Of a stretch of 64,000 bases of DNA, positions 25,311-33,223 are shown in pieces (the first letter of the stretch is position 1; each line of letters opens with the position of its first letter). The DNA is taken from positions 62,001 through 126,000 of the forward strand of contig CAWKOA010000033.1 of NCBI GenBank assembly GCA_963851025.1. Direction: 5' to 3'. The notes beneath the pieces are model-generated. The model ran no database searches and was not told the origin of the DNA. It saw nothing but the letters and a program-made list of their open reading frames with translations. The position numbers were made by a program, and so were the translations under genes. Source of the DNA: RYN-230 sp963851025. GTDB lineage: Bacteria; Actinomycetota; Actinomycetes; Streptosporangiales; Streptosporangiaceae.

Positions 25311-27230
25311 CTACCCGCCGAGGAGCGCGCGGGCGGCGGCCTCGATGTGCGGGGCATCGATGCCGGCCGCGGCCAGCAACTCCTGGCTGGTCCCTGAGCC
25401 GGGCAGGTCCCGGACGCTGAGGTGGGTGAACCGCAGGCCCTGTACCCCCGCCCCGAGGAGGGCATCCGCCACGGCGGAGCCCAGCCCCCCGGCGGGGGAG
25501 TGGTCCTCGGCCACGACCAGGCGGCCGCCGGTGGCGGCGGCCGCCGCCACCAGGGTCCCGGTGTCGATGGGCTTGACCGAGTACAGGTCGATGACGCGGG
25601 CCTGGATGCCGTCGCCGGCGAGACGGTCCGCCGCGGCCAGGCAGGCGTGCAGCGTCACCCCCGCGCCGATCAGCGTCACGGCGTCGCCGCGGTCCGAGCG
25701 CAGCACCTTGGATCCCCCGACGGGGAACGTCTCCGCGCTGTCGTAGAGGACGGGGTAGGCCCCGCGGGTGGTGCGCAGATAGCTGATGCCCGGACGATCC
25801 GCCATGGCCTCTACCAGCGCCGCCGTGCTCGTGGCGTCGCTCGGGTACAGGACGGTGGTCCCGTGCACGGCCCGCATCATGGCCAGATCCTCCAGGGCCA
25901 TCTGGGAGGGGCCGTCGGCGCCGATCTCGGCCCCCGCGTGGGAGCCGGCCAGCCGGATGCTGGCCTGCGAGATGGCGGCCATCCGGATGAAGTCGTACGC
26001 GCGGGTGAAGAAGGCCGCGAAGGTCGAGGCGAACGGAATGTAGTCCCGGACGCTGAGCCCGACGGCCGCCGCGACCATCTGCTGCTCGGCGATGAACATC
26101 TCGAAGTAGCGCCCGGGGAAGGCCTTGGCGAACTCCAGGGCGTAGGTGGAGTTGCTGACCTCACCGTCGAGGGCTACCACCCGGGGCCGGTCCGCGCCGA
26201 GGGCGGCGAGCGCGTCGCCGTACGCCTTGCGGGTGGCGACCTCCTCGCCCAGGGAGTACTTCGGCGCCGCCGGGGCCGGGGTGGCGGGCTGGCCGTGGGC
26301 CTGGTCAGCCGCCGGGGGCATGGCCGGCTCCGGGCCCGGCGCCGTATCTGCGGGCAGCGGGCCGCGGACCACCAGGGCGCGCTCGCCGCCCAGCTCGGCG
26401 ACCGCGCGCGCGGCCATGTCGGGGGGGAAGGGACGGCCGTGCCAGCCTTCCTTGTCCTCGACCTCGGAGAACCCGCGCCCCTTGATGGTGCGGGCCAGGA
26501 TCACGGTCGGCTGGCCGTGGCCGGTGTCCCCGGCGGCGGTGAGCGCCTCGTCGATCTCGGCCAGGTCGTGACCGTTGATCTCCAGTACCCGTGCCCCGAA
26601 CGCCGCGGCCCGGCGGCCGTAGGCGGCGAGATCCCACTGAAGCTCGGTCGGTCCCCGCTGGCCGAGCCGGTTGACGTCCACGATCGCGATCAGGTTGGAA
26701 AGCTGGTAGTACGACGCCTTGTCGAAGGCTTCCCACATGGAGCCCTCGGCCATCTCGCTGTCCCCGCACAGCACCCAGACCCGGTACGGGAGCCGGTCGA
26801 GGTACCTGCCCGCCAGCGCCACCCCGACCCCGTCCGGCAGTCCCTGGCCCAGAGATCCCGTGGCCACGTCAACCCAGGGCAGCACGGGGGTGGGATGGCC
26901 TTCCAGGCGGGATCCGAACCGCCGGTACCCGGTCATGAGCTCGTCGTCGGACACCACGCCGACCGCCTTGTAGACCGAGTACAGCAGCGGCGAGGCGTGG
27001 CCCTTGGAGAAGATGAGGTGATCGTTGCGGTGATCGCCGGGATGGTCCCAGTCGTAGCGCAGGTGCCGGCTGACGAGCACGGCGAGCAGGTCGGCGGCGG
27101 ACATGCTCGACGTGGGGTGACCGGAGCCTGCGCTCGTGCTGGACCGGATCGAGTCCACGCGGAGCTGGGTGGCCAGTTCAGCCGCCCGGATGAGCTCGGT
27201 CCCGCTGAGGGCCCGGGTGTCGTCGGTCAT
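25311..27230 (-). CDS. tkt: Transketolase, single-chain animal-type
   Basis: A 639-residue TPP enzyme moving two-carbon ketol units between sugar phosphates in the pentose phosphate pathway. The N-terminal TPP domain has SAGSGHPTSSMSAADLLAV, FSKGHASPLLYSVYKAVG, VATGSLGQGL and the GDSEMAEGSMWEA...DVNRLGQ cofactor region. The pyrimidine domain has EQQMVAAAVGLS and FAAFFTRAYDFIRMAAIS, and the C-terminal domain begins VTLIGAGVTLHACLAAAD. The blocks GEDGPSQMALEDLAM-like (here GADGPSQMALEDLAMM) and RLGQ match the mammalian TKT subfamily rather than the longer Escherichia coli type. No transaldolase or other pentose-phosphate gene is adjacent. Confidence 0.95.
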   Translation of the reverse strand: MTDDTRALSGTELIRAAELATQLRVDSIRSSTSAGSGHPTSSMSAADLLAVLVSRHLRYDWDHPGDHRNDHLIFSKGHASPLLYSVYKAVGVVSDDELMTGYRRFGSRLEGHPTPVLPWVDVATGSLGQGLPDGVGVALAGRYLDRLPYRVWVLCGDSEMAEGSMWEAFDKASYYQLSNLIAIVDVNRLGQRGPTELQWDLAAYGRRAAAFGARVLEINGHDLAEIDEALTAAGDTGHGQPTVILARTIKGRGFSEVEDKEGWHGRPFPPDMAARAVAELGGERALVVRGPLPADTAPGPEPAMPPAADQAHGQPATPAPAAPKYSLGEEVATRKAYGDALAALGADRPRVVALDGEVSNSTYALEFAKAFPGRYFEMFIAEQQMVAAAVGLSVRDYIPFASTFAAFFTRAYDFIRMAAISQASIRLAGSHAGAEIGADGPSQMALEDLAMMRAVHGTTVLYPSDATSTAALVEAMADRPGISYLRTTRGAYPVLYDSAETFPVGGSKVLRSDRGDAVTLIGAGVTLHACLAAADRLAGDGIQARVIDLYSVKPIDTGTLVAAAAATGGRLVVAEDHSPAGGLGSAVADALLGAGVQGLRFTHLSVRDLPGSGTSQELLAAAGIDAPHIEAAARALLGG

Positions 27231-27450
27231 ATCAGGAATTCACCCCTTCGCGCGCGACCAGCGAAGGCCCGGGGCCGGTCGTCCCGGCCCGGCCCGTGTC
27301 CGGCGTCTGCTTCCGTAGTCCGCCGGCTGCTTCAGGCTATCGCGGCGGGATGAAATGGCCGGCTGGGTGTGCGTCAGCGGCCGCTGCCCGGTGTCCGGCG
27401 GGCCGGCAGCGGGCAGGATGGGGAACGGCAAACCATGAGGGAGGTCGAAC

Positions 27451-27672
27451 ATGGGACGCGATTCCAGGCCCGCGGACGAGCCCGAGCCGGACGCAGGCGT
27501 GCTCGGCTCCGAGCGGGGCGGGACCGATGAGCTCGGCCCCGAAGAGGGCGGCACCGATGTCCTCGGGCCCGAGGAGGGCGGGACCGATGAGCTCGGTCCC
27601 GAGGCAGGCGGGACCGATGAGCTGGGCCCGGAGGAAGGCGGCACGGACGTGATGCGCCCGCCAGGCCGCTGA
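27451..27672 (+). CDS. Small acidic decapeptide-repeat protein
   Basis: A 73-residue protein almost entirely built of a ten-residue acidic repeat, consensus GGTDELGPEE, present five times, with a short charged N-terminus (MGRDSRPADEPEPDAG) and a PPGR end. ATG 27451 is preceded by GGGAGGT at good spacing, which supports real translation. The protein should be disordered and strongly negative. I know of no assigned function. It overlaps the uncorrected antisense tail of the ligase gene; if the ligase ends at 27691 the two genes are convergent with a short gap. Confidence 0.6.
   Translation: MGRDSRPADEPEPDAGVLGSERGGTDELGPEEGGTDVLGPEEGGTDELGPEAGGTDELGPEEGGTDVMRPPGR
27511..27660. repeat. Five 30-bp tandem units in coding sequence
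   Basis: Units at 27511, 27541, 27571, 27601 and 27631, each exactly 30 bp and beginning GAGNNGGGCGG-like sequence followed by ACCGATGAGCTCGG or close variants. Differences are mostly third-position or conservative, as expected for a selected peptide repeat. Confidence 0.9.
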
Positions 27673-27690
27673 GTATTGGTCCCCGGCGCA

Positions 27691-28666
27691 TTAATGCCCG
27701 GTGCCCGCGCCCGCCCCGGGCCGCCTTGATGCCCTGGTACGCGGCGGCGCGGAGGATCCCGTCCGGGGTCTGCTCGGCGTAGCTGACCTCGATGACGAGC
27801 CGTGGTTCCACCCAGGTCACGTTCCGGGCCTGGGCCGGGGGGACCGGTCCGCTGAACGGCGGGCTGTCCCGCCGCAGCGGGGCCAGCACCCCCTCCAGCG
27901 CGATCAGTTCCGGCTGGGTGAAGCCGGTGCCGACGCGGCCGGCGTAGGCGAGGCCCGCTCCGCCGGGCATCCCGACCAGGAGCGAGCCGATCTGCCCGGC
28001 ACGGTGCCCGCGCCCGGGGCTGAGGCCGCCCACGACCACGTCCAGGAGCCGCCGGTTCTTGATCTTCAGCCAGGCCGGTGACCGGCGCCCGGGCTGGTAG
28101 AGCGAGTCGAGGCGCTTGACCACGACACCCTCCAGGCCGTCGCGGACGCTGACCGCGAGCACGGCCTTCCCGCCGCCGGGAAACGACGGCGGGACGTGCA
28201 CGTGCGGGCCGGCCAGGGGCTGCGCCTCCAGGATGGCCCGCCGCTGCGCGTAGGGCTCGGCGATCAGCGGCTGCCCGCCGGAGTACATGATGTCGAAGAC
28301 CAGGTAGGTCACGGGGATCGCGGCCACCAGGCGCCCGGTGGGCGCGCCGACGTGCATCCGCCGCTGCAGGGCCGCGAAGCTCGGGCGGCCGCTGGTGAAC
28401 GCGGCGATCTCGCCGTCCAGGACCATGTCCCGCGGCCCGGCCTGGCGGCCCAGCTCAGCCAGCTCCGGGTAGGCCCGGGTCATGTCCCGGCCGCTGCGCG
28501 ACAGCAGGCGCAGTTCCCCGGCGGACACGTAGGCCACGGCCCGCACGCCGTCCCACTTGAACTCCGCGCCCCAGGCGGCCTCCGGCTCCGGGATCTCCGC
28601 GGCAGGTACCGCCAGCATCGGCTTTATCAGCGGCGGGTAATCCGCGCTGCCCGCTGATCCTGGCAT
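27691..28666 (-). CDS. ATP-dependent DNA ligase, LigC/LigD-type (probable 3' frameshift)
   Basis: Seals nicks in DNA via a ligase-adenylate. The adenylated Lys is K37 in EFKWDGVRAVAY; further motifs are LLSRSGRDMTRAYPEL, VLDGEIAAF, YLVFDIMY, EGVVVKRLDSLYQPGRR and AWLKIK. The OB-fold region includes VVVGGLSPGRGHRAGQIGSL and VGTGFT, ending near VIEVSYAEQTPDGILR. The start MPGSAGSADYPPLIKPML is at 28666. After AAYQGIKAA the frame runs antisense through the repeat-protein gene to 27374. A one-base shift near 27710-27725 gives KRPGAGAGTGH and TAA at 27691-27693, which I take as the true end. No Ku or polymerase/nuclease genes are adjacent. Confidence 0.85.
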
Positions 28667-28786
28667 GAGCCCCCCGTCGCGGCACCAGGGTGCCTGCTGC
28701 GGGGCACGGTGCCTGCCGGGGAGCACTGACCGGCTATCTACCCGGCCCGCCGGTCCGGACACCGGGGGCAGTCCGGGGTGCGCCGG

Positions 28787-29593
28787 TCAAAGGCGGGGGC
28801 GGGCGGCGTCCTTGCCGCTGGCCGGGTGGCTGGCGTCGCCCGCGCCGCGCGTGATGAGCGCCACCGCGAGCAGCGCGGCCAGCGGCGCGACCAGCGCGAT
28901 GAACTCCGAGGAGGCCAGGTTGCCGAGGGCGTCGAGCGCCCCGGCGAAGCCGACGATGAGCACGGCGACGGCGACGAGCCCCCAGCCGTGCAGGAACAGC
29001 CGCAGCGTGAAGGGCGGCACCGGGTCGGTCACGTCCGGGACCGCGGTGATGGTCTTCATGCCGCGGGTCTCCGTCATGCCCTCACGCACCCGCACGGTGA
29101 GCATCAGGGTGCCCGGCTGGTCCGCGACCAGGAGCAGCTCGTCGGGATGGGAGGGGTCCGGGGCCTGCGCCAGGGAGCCGCCGCCCGCAGCCCAGGACAT
29201 CACCTTCCGGGTCCCCGAGGGCTGGACGCGGTAGCGGGCCTGCTCGCCGGCGACGACGGTGTCGGGCCCGTCGATGACCACCGGCGGTGCCAGGCCCGGG
29301 GCCGCGGTGCGGGCGGCCTCCGGGGCCGCCGCCTCAGCCTCAGCGCCCCGGCCCCCACCGCCGCCGTTCCCGTGTCCATGGCCGTTCCCGTTCCCGTTCA
29401 TGGCGTGCGCGGCCGGGACGGCCTCGGGAGTGACCAGGAACTGCCGGCGGGCCAGCTGCTCGGCCAGCCGGATCTGGTGGACGTGCACGCTCCAGGCCAT
29501 CACCACCACGGCCGCGGCCAGTCCTGCCGCGCCCAGCCCGAGCAGCCCGGCCACCACGGGATGACCCGCGTCAGCCATCACGGCGGTGAGCAT
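28787..29593 (-). CDS. Membrane protein with Ig-like domain
   Basis: A 268-residue hypothetical protein. Layout: N-terminal membrane segment (VVAGLLGLGAAGLAAAVVVMAW), a low-complexity Asn/Gly/His/Glu linker (NGNGNGHGHGNGGGGG), and an Ig/PKD-like beta domain at about 100-175 (VVIDGPDTVVAGEQARYRV through LLLVADQPGTLMLTVRVREG). Two C-terminal membrane segments follow (GWGLVAVAVLIVGFAGALDA and EFIALVAPLAALLAVALI). Function unknown. The 173 bp upstream contain an AT-rich patch around 29635-29660 that is probably its promoter. The gene before it on the strand is the enoyl-CoA hydratase. Confidence 0.8.
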   Translation of the reverse strand: MLTAVMADAGHPVVAGLLGLGAAGLAAAVVVMAWSVHVHQIRLAEQLARRQFLVTPEAVPAAHAMNGNGNGHGHGNGGGGGRGAEAEAAAPEAARTAAPGLAPPVVIDGPDTVVAGEQARYRVQPSGTRKVMSWAAGGGSLAQAPDPSHPDELLLVADQPGTLMLTVRVREGMTETRGMKTITAVPDVTDPVPPFTLRLFLHGWGLVAVAVLIVGFAGALDALGNLASSEFIALVAPLAALLAVALITRGAGDASHPASGKDAARPRL

Positions 29594-29766
29594 CTCATGT
29601 CCCCCAGCCCGAACGTCTTTCCTGCTTCACGAAGGTATTCAAACATATAATCGAATTCACTGGAAGCCCGGCGCGGATTCTCGCTGCTGGTGGGGCCGCT
29701 GATGGCGGGGGAGCGGCGAGTGGCAGGCGGGCAGATCCGGCCGGGCCGGGCCCGCCGGCGGCGGGG

Positions 29767-30582
29767 TCAGTGCCCGGTGAACGCGGGCGGCCGCTTCTCG
29801 GCGAAGGCCCGCTGGCCTTCGCGGTAGTCGTCGGACCGGAAGCAGGCCTCGATCATCGCCTCGACCCGGGCGGTATCGCGCTGGCCGGCGGGGCGGCCGG
29901 CCTCACGGATCGCCGCCTTGCACGCGGCCAGGGTGAGCGGCGCGTTCTGGGCCATGCCCCGGGCCATGGCCATCGTCTCGTCCCGCAGGTCGGCGGCCGC
30001 CACCACCCGGTTGACCAGGCCCATCCGGAGGGCCTGCGCCCCGGGGATGCGGCGGGCGGACAGCAGGATCTCCGCGGCGCCGGCCGGGCCGACCAGGTTC
30101 GTCAGCGCGGTCACGCCCGCCAGGCCGAAGCCGAGCCCGAGCCGCGCGGCCGGGATCGCGAACTGGCTGTCCTCGGCCGCGATCCGGATGTCCGCCTGCA
30201 GCGCGATGAGCAGCCCGGCGCCCAGGCAGAAGCCGCGGATCATGGCGATGACGGGCTTGTCCAGGCCGTCCCAGGAACGGTTGAGCACCGCCTGGGCCCG
30301 GTCGTAGTCAGCCCGGGCCACGGGGGAGGTGCGCCGCTCGCCGAACTCGGAGATGTCGGCCCCCGAGATGAACGCCTTGTCCCCGGCGCCGGTGAGGACC
30401 ACGACCCGCACGTCCGGGTCGGCCTGCAGCGAGTCCAGCAGCCCAGGCAGGTCCGCACGCATCTGGCTGGTCAGGGCGTTGCGCTTACCCGGGTTGCTGA
30501 AAGTCACGGTCGCGACGGCGTCGGCCACCTCGACGAGCAGCTCGCCGGGGCGCTGCCGCGCGTCCGGGCTCGGTGATGTCAT
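29767..30582 (-). CDS. Enoyl-CoA hydratase/isomerase family protein
   Basis: A 271-residue crotonase-fold protein. Family blocks are VEVADAVATVTFSNPGKRNALT, VVLTGAGDKAFISGADISEFG (oxyanion hole), VIAMIRGFCLGAGLLIALQADIRIAA and LVNRVVAA. The positions usually carrying the two catalytic glutamates fall in a stretch (PAARLGLGFGLAGVTALT) without acidic residues. Hydratase activity is therefore uncertain and another crotonase reaction is possible. ATG 30582 starts MTSPSPDARQRPGELL. It lies 10 bp downstream of the CoA-transferase gene on the same strand, and the two form an operon. Confidence 0.88.
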   Translation of the reverse strand: MTSPSPDARQRPGELLVEVADAVATVTFSNPGKRNALTSQMRADLPGLLDSLQADPDVRVVVLTGAGDKAFISGADISEFGERRTSPVARADYDRAQAVLNRSWDGLDKPVIAMIRGFCLGAGLLIALQADIRIAAEDSQFAIPAARLGLGFGLAGVTALTNLVGPAGAAEILLSARRIPGAQALRMGLVNRVVAAADLRDETMAMARGMAQNAPLTLAACKAAIREAGRPAGQRDTARVEAMIEACFRSDDYREGQRAFAEKRPPAFTGH

Positions 30583-30592
30583 CCCATTCCTC

Positions 30593-31777
30593 TCAGATCG
30601 CTCCCTGCGCGCGGAGCCGGCCGATCTCCTCATCGGGATACCCGAGCTCGGTGAGCACCTCGCGGGTATGGGCGCCGGCGTCGGGGCTCGCCGTCCGGAC
30701 GGTGCCCGGCGCATCGGTCATCCGCACCGCGTTGCGCAGGATGTCGAGCCGGCCCAGGACCGGGTGCTCCACGGGCGCGGTCATGGCCAGGTGCCCCACC
30801 TGCGGATCGGCGAACACCTCGTCCATCCGGTAGACCGGGCCGCACGGCACCCCGGCCCGGTTCAGCGCCTCTATCCACTCGGCCGTGGTCCGGGTGCGCA
30901 GCCGGGCGGCGATCAGCGCGTTGAGCTCGGCCCGGTTCGCCGAGCGCCGGGCGGCCGAGCTGAAGCGCGCGTCCTGGGGGAGACCGGGCAGGCCGATCGC
31001 CTCGCACAGGCTGTCCAGCAGCCGCCCGCCCGCGCCCGCGACGTTGACGTAGCCGTCCGCGGAGGCGAAACAGCCCATCGGCACGCTGGTCGGATGGTGG
31101 TTCCCGGCCGGCGCGGGTACCTCCTGGTCGATGGTCCACCGGGCGGCCTGGAAATCCATCATGGCGATCATCGACTCCAGCAGCGACGTCTGCACCCAGC
31201 GCCCGGTCCCGGTACGGTCCCGGTCGTGCAGGGCCACCAGGACGCCAATCGCGAGGTACAGGCCGGCCGCGAGATCAGCCACCGGGATTCCCGCGCGCGT
31301 GGGTTCCGAGCCCGGTAACCCGGTCACGCTCATCAGGCCGCCCATCCCCTGGGCGATCTGGTCGACACCACCCCGGGTGGCGTACGGGCCGTCCTGGCCG
31401 AAGCCGGAGATCGATCCGTAGACCAGGCGGGGGTTGCGGGCGTGCACCGCGCTGAAGCCGAACCCCAGGCGCTCCTTGACCGGCGGGCGCATGTTCTCGA
31501 TCAGCACGTCGGCCGTGTTGACCAGGCGCATCAGCACGTCGCGGGCCCCCGGTGCCTTTAAGTTCAGCGACAGCGACCTCTTGTTGCGGTGCAGGTGCTG
31601 GAAGTCGCAGCCGTGCCGGCCCTCCGCCGCCTGTCCCGGCCGGGCCGGGTCCGGCGGCGGCTCCACCCGGATGACGTCGGCACCCCAGTCGGCCAGCTGG
31701 CGCGCGCAGGTGGGGCCCGCGCGCGCCACGGTCAGGTCGAGAACGCGGATGTCACCGAGCGGGAGGTGCGCGGTCAC
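30593..31777 (-). CDS. Family III (CaiB/BaiF) CoA-transferase
   Basis: A 394-residue formyl-CoA-transferase-type enzyme moving CoA between carboxylic acids. Features are IRVLDLTVARAGPTCARQLADWGADVIRVEPP at the start, RNKRSLSLNLKAPGARDVL, VLIENMRPPVKERLG, the catalytic Asp in GIPVADLAAGLYLA, and GRWVQTSLLESMIAMMDFQAARW. A GTG start at 31777 (TAHLPLGDIRVLDL). With the crotonase 10 bp downstream it forms a two-gene acyl-CoA operon, perhaps activating and then processing an unknown organic acid. There is no copy of the GACGTC dyad in its upstream region, unlike the island at 38-63 kb. Confidence 0.92.
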   Translation of the reverse strand: MTAHLPLGDIRVLDLTVARAGPTCARQLADWGADVIRVEPPPDPARPGQAAEGRHGCDFQHLHRNKRSLSLNLKAPGARDVLMRLVNTADVLIENMRPPVKERLGFGFSAVHARNPRLVYGSISGFGQDGPYATRGGVDQIAQGMGGLMSVTGLPGSEPTRAGIPVADLAAGLYLAIGVLVALHDRDRTGTGRWVQTSLLESMIAMMDFQAARWTIDQEVPAPAGNHHPTSVPMGCFASADGYVNVAGAGGRLLDSLCEAIGLPGLPQDARFSSAARRSANRAELNALIAARLRTRTTAEWIEALNRAGVPCGPVYRMDEVFADPQVGHLAMTAPVEHPVLGRLDILRNAVRMTDAPGTVRTASPDAGAHTREVLTELGYPDEEIGRLRAQGAI

Positions 31778-31942
31778 GCCCGCTCACCGCCTGACCTGGC
31801 ACGGGCTGAACCAGCACGGGCCCTGGCCATCATCAGCCTCCCGGGGATCCGGCGCCGGGCTGGCCCTGGCCAGCCGGCCCAGAACGACCCTACGCAGATT
31901 CGTGCCCGGGGAACATCCCCGGCCGGGCGTGCGCGGCCCCGG

Positions 31943-32149
31943 TCAGCCGGCCCGCCGCCGGTGGCACTGGCCGGGCCAGGGGGCTCCCATCCGGGCGATG
32001 AGCCGCCGTAATTCGGCCTCCACCTCAGCCTGCTCGGGGCACAGCGTGGTTCTTCCTCCCGCCGGGGTTAACCCGGACGGCGGTGCGGCGCAGGTGGGCA
32101 GGCAGGCGCCGGGATGAATGGCACAGGCCGGAAACGTCGGGGCGAACAT
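31943..32149 (-). CDS. Possible small Cys-containing protein (68 aa)
   Basis: Open frame from ATG 32149 beginning MFAPTFPACAIHPGACLPTC, with three cysteines in the first 20 residues, a fourth in TTLCPEQAEVEAELRRL and a fifth near the end (GQCHRRRAG). The amphipathic EQAEVEAELRRLIARM segment looks like real protein, and an AT-richer promoter-like region with a TGCACGTGCA palindrome (32174-32183) lies just upstream. I do not recognise the family. Support is composition and context only. Confidence 0.35.
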   Translation of the reverse strand: MFAPTFPACAIHPGACLPTCAAPPSGLTPAGGRTTLCPEQAEVEAELRRLIARMGAPWPGQCHRRRAG

Positions 32150-32374
32150 GCTCCCAGCATTGCACGAGGCATATGCACGTGCAGACACACGTTCGTAAGC
32201 AACATCCCAGTAGGGGGTGACACTTTTCTTACTCCCGGCCACTCCTCCCGGCCGCCCTATCCCGGCCCGCGCTGGTGCGCCGCGCACCGGGCGGTGCCGG
32301 TGGGTCCAGGCCCACCCCCGGAGTGGGTGCCGCCCCCTCGCGCGGCGGCCGGCCCGCGGGCGACGATGGCGGGT

Positions 32375-32938
32375 ATGAGCTTCTTCGACGACCTGCCACC
32401 CGAGCCCGAGCCGCACCGGGTGCATCATCCGTGGGACCCGCCGGACGCGGAATTTCCGGGCGTGGTCCCGTTCAGCGCGCTCATCCTGGGGCGGACCGAG
32501 CGGGCCGCCGTAGCGGTCACTGGGCTGTCGGCCTACTCGGGCGGATTCGAGATCTTTGTCACCGCCCGGTTCCGCCCTGACCCTGAGGCCGGGCCGGGGG
32601 ACCGGGAGCCCGGCAGGCCGGGGCCCGGGGGGGCCCGCCGGTCGTTCCGCCTCGGGATGCAGCTCGCCGACGGCACCCGGGTCATCGGCCAGCACGGCGG
32701 GCCGGACCCCGGTACCGAGCCGGACGGCCCCATCCTGCGGGCCTTCCTCGGGGGTGGCGGCCCCCGGTCCAGCTTCTGGCGCTGGTGGATGTGGCCGCTG
32801 CCGCCGGCCGGCCCGCTGGAATTCGTCTGCGAGTGGCCGGCGCTCGGCATCCCCGAGACCCGGGCCGGGCTCGACGCGCAGCTGATCCTCGACGCGGCGG
32901 GCCGCAGTACCCGGCTCTGGCCCGACGGCGAAGGCTGA
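32375..32938 (+). CDS. Conserved hypothetical protein (187 aa)
   Basis: Begins MSFFDDLPPEPEPHRVHHPW and contains AVAVTGLSAYSGGFEIFVTARFRP, SFRLGMQLADGTRVI, a Gly-rich GGGGPRSSFWRWWMWPLPPAG, and ALGIPETRAGLDAQLILDAAGRS. No signal peptide or membrane segment; mixed alpha/beta with conserved Trp. I have seen this arrangement in actinomycete hypothetical proteins but know no function. ATG 32375 was chosen; ATG 32366 three codons earlier is possible. It is isolated: the upstream 225 bp have no gene, and downstream lies a remnant of a VOC-type C-terminus in the same frame. Confidence 0.78.
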   Translation: MSFFDDLPPEPEPHRVHHPWDPPDAEFPGVVPFSALILGRTERAAVAVTGLSAYSGGFEIFVTARFRPDPEAGPGDREPGRPGPGGARRSFRLGMQLADGTRVIGQHGGPDPGTEPDGPILRAFLGGGGPRSSFWRWWMWPLPPAGPLEFVCEWPALGIPETRAGLDAQLILDAAGRSTRLWPDGEG

Positions 32939-33046
32939 CAGCCCGGCCTGCACCTGGCCGGCGATCCGGGGCACGATCCCGCGCACGGCTCCCACGTTGA
33001 CCCGGACGGGAACCTGATCCGGTTCGGCTCGCCCCTGCCTGAGTGA
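32939..33046 (+). pseudogene. Remnant of a VOC/glyoxalase C-terminus
   Basis: Directly after the stop of the hypothetical gene, and in the same frame, sequence reads on to a stop at 33044-33046 and ends HVDPDGNLIRFGSPLPE. DPDGNLIRFGSP is the classic last strand of glyoxalase/bleomycin-resistance (VOC) proteins. There is no start codon or upstream domain, so this looks like a deleted gene of which only the 3' end is left. Confidence 0.4.
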
Positions 33047-33223
33047 GCAGGAAATATGACTCGCGGGCCGCCCCGCCGGCGGGGTACCGTCGACGCTGGC
33101 AGTTCCGGCTGCCGCTGGGTCCGCGGGCAGAGCTTCAAGCTCACCGGCATCGAGACAGATAACTGACGGCAGGTCTTTCCAGCCCGATGTCGCGGACCCA
33201 CGGGCAGCGGAGGAAGGACTGCC

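Noticed and set aside
27511..27660. Regular 30-bp repeats as a CRISPR array
   Set aside because: Units are contiguous without spacers and encode an acidic decapeptide in frame; no cas genes nearby.
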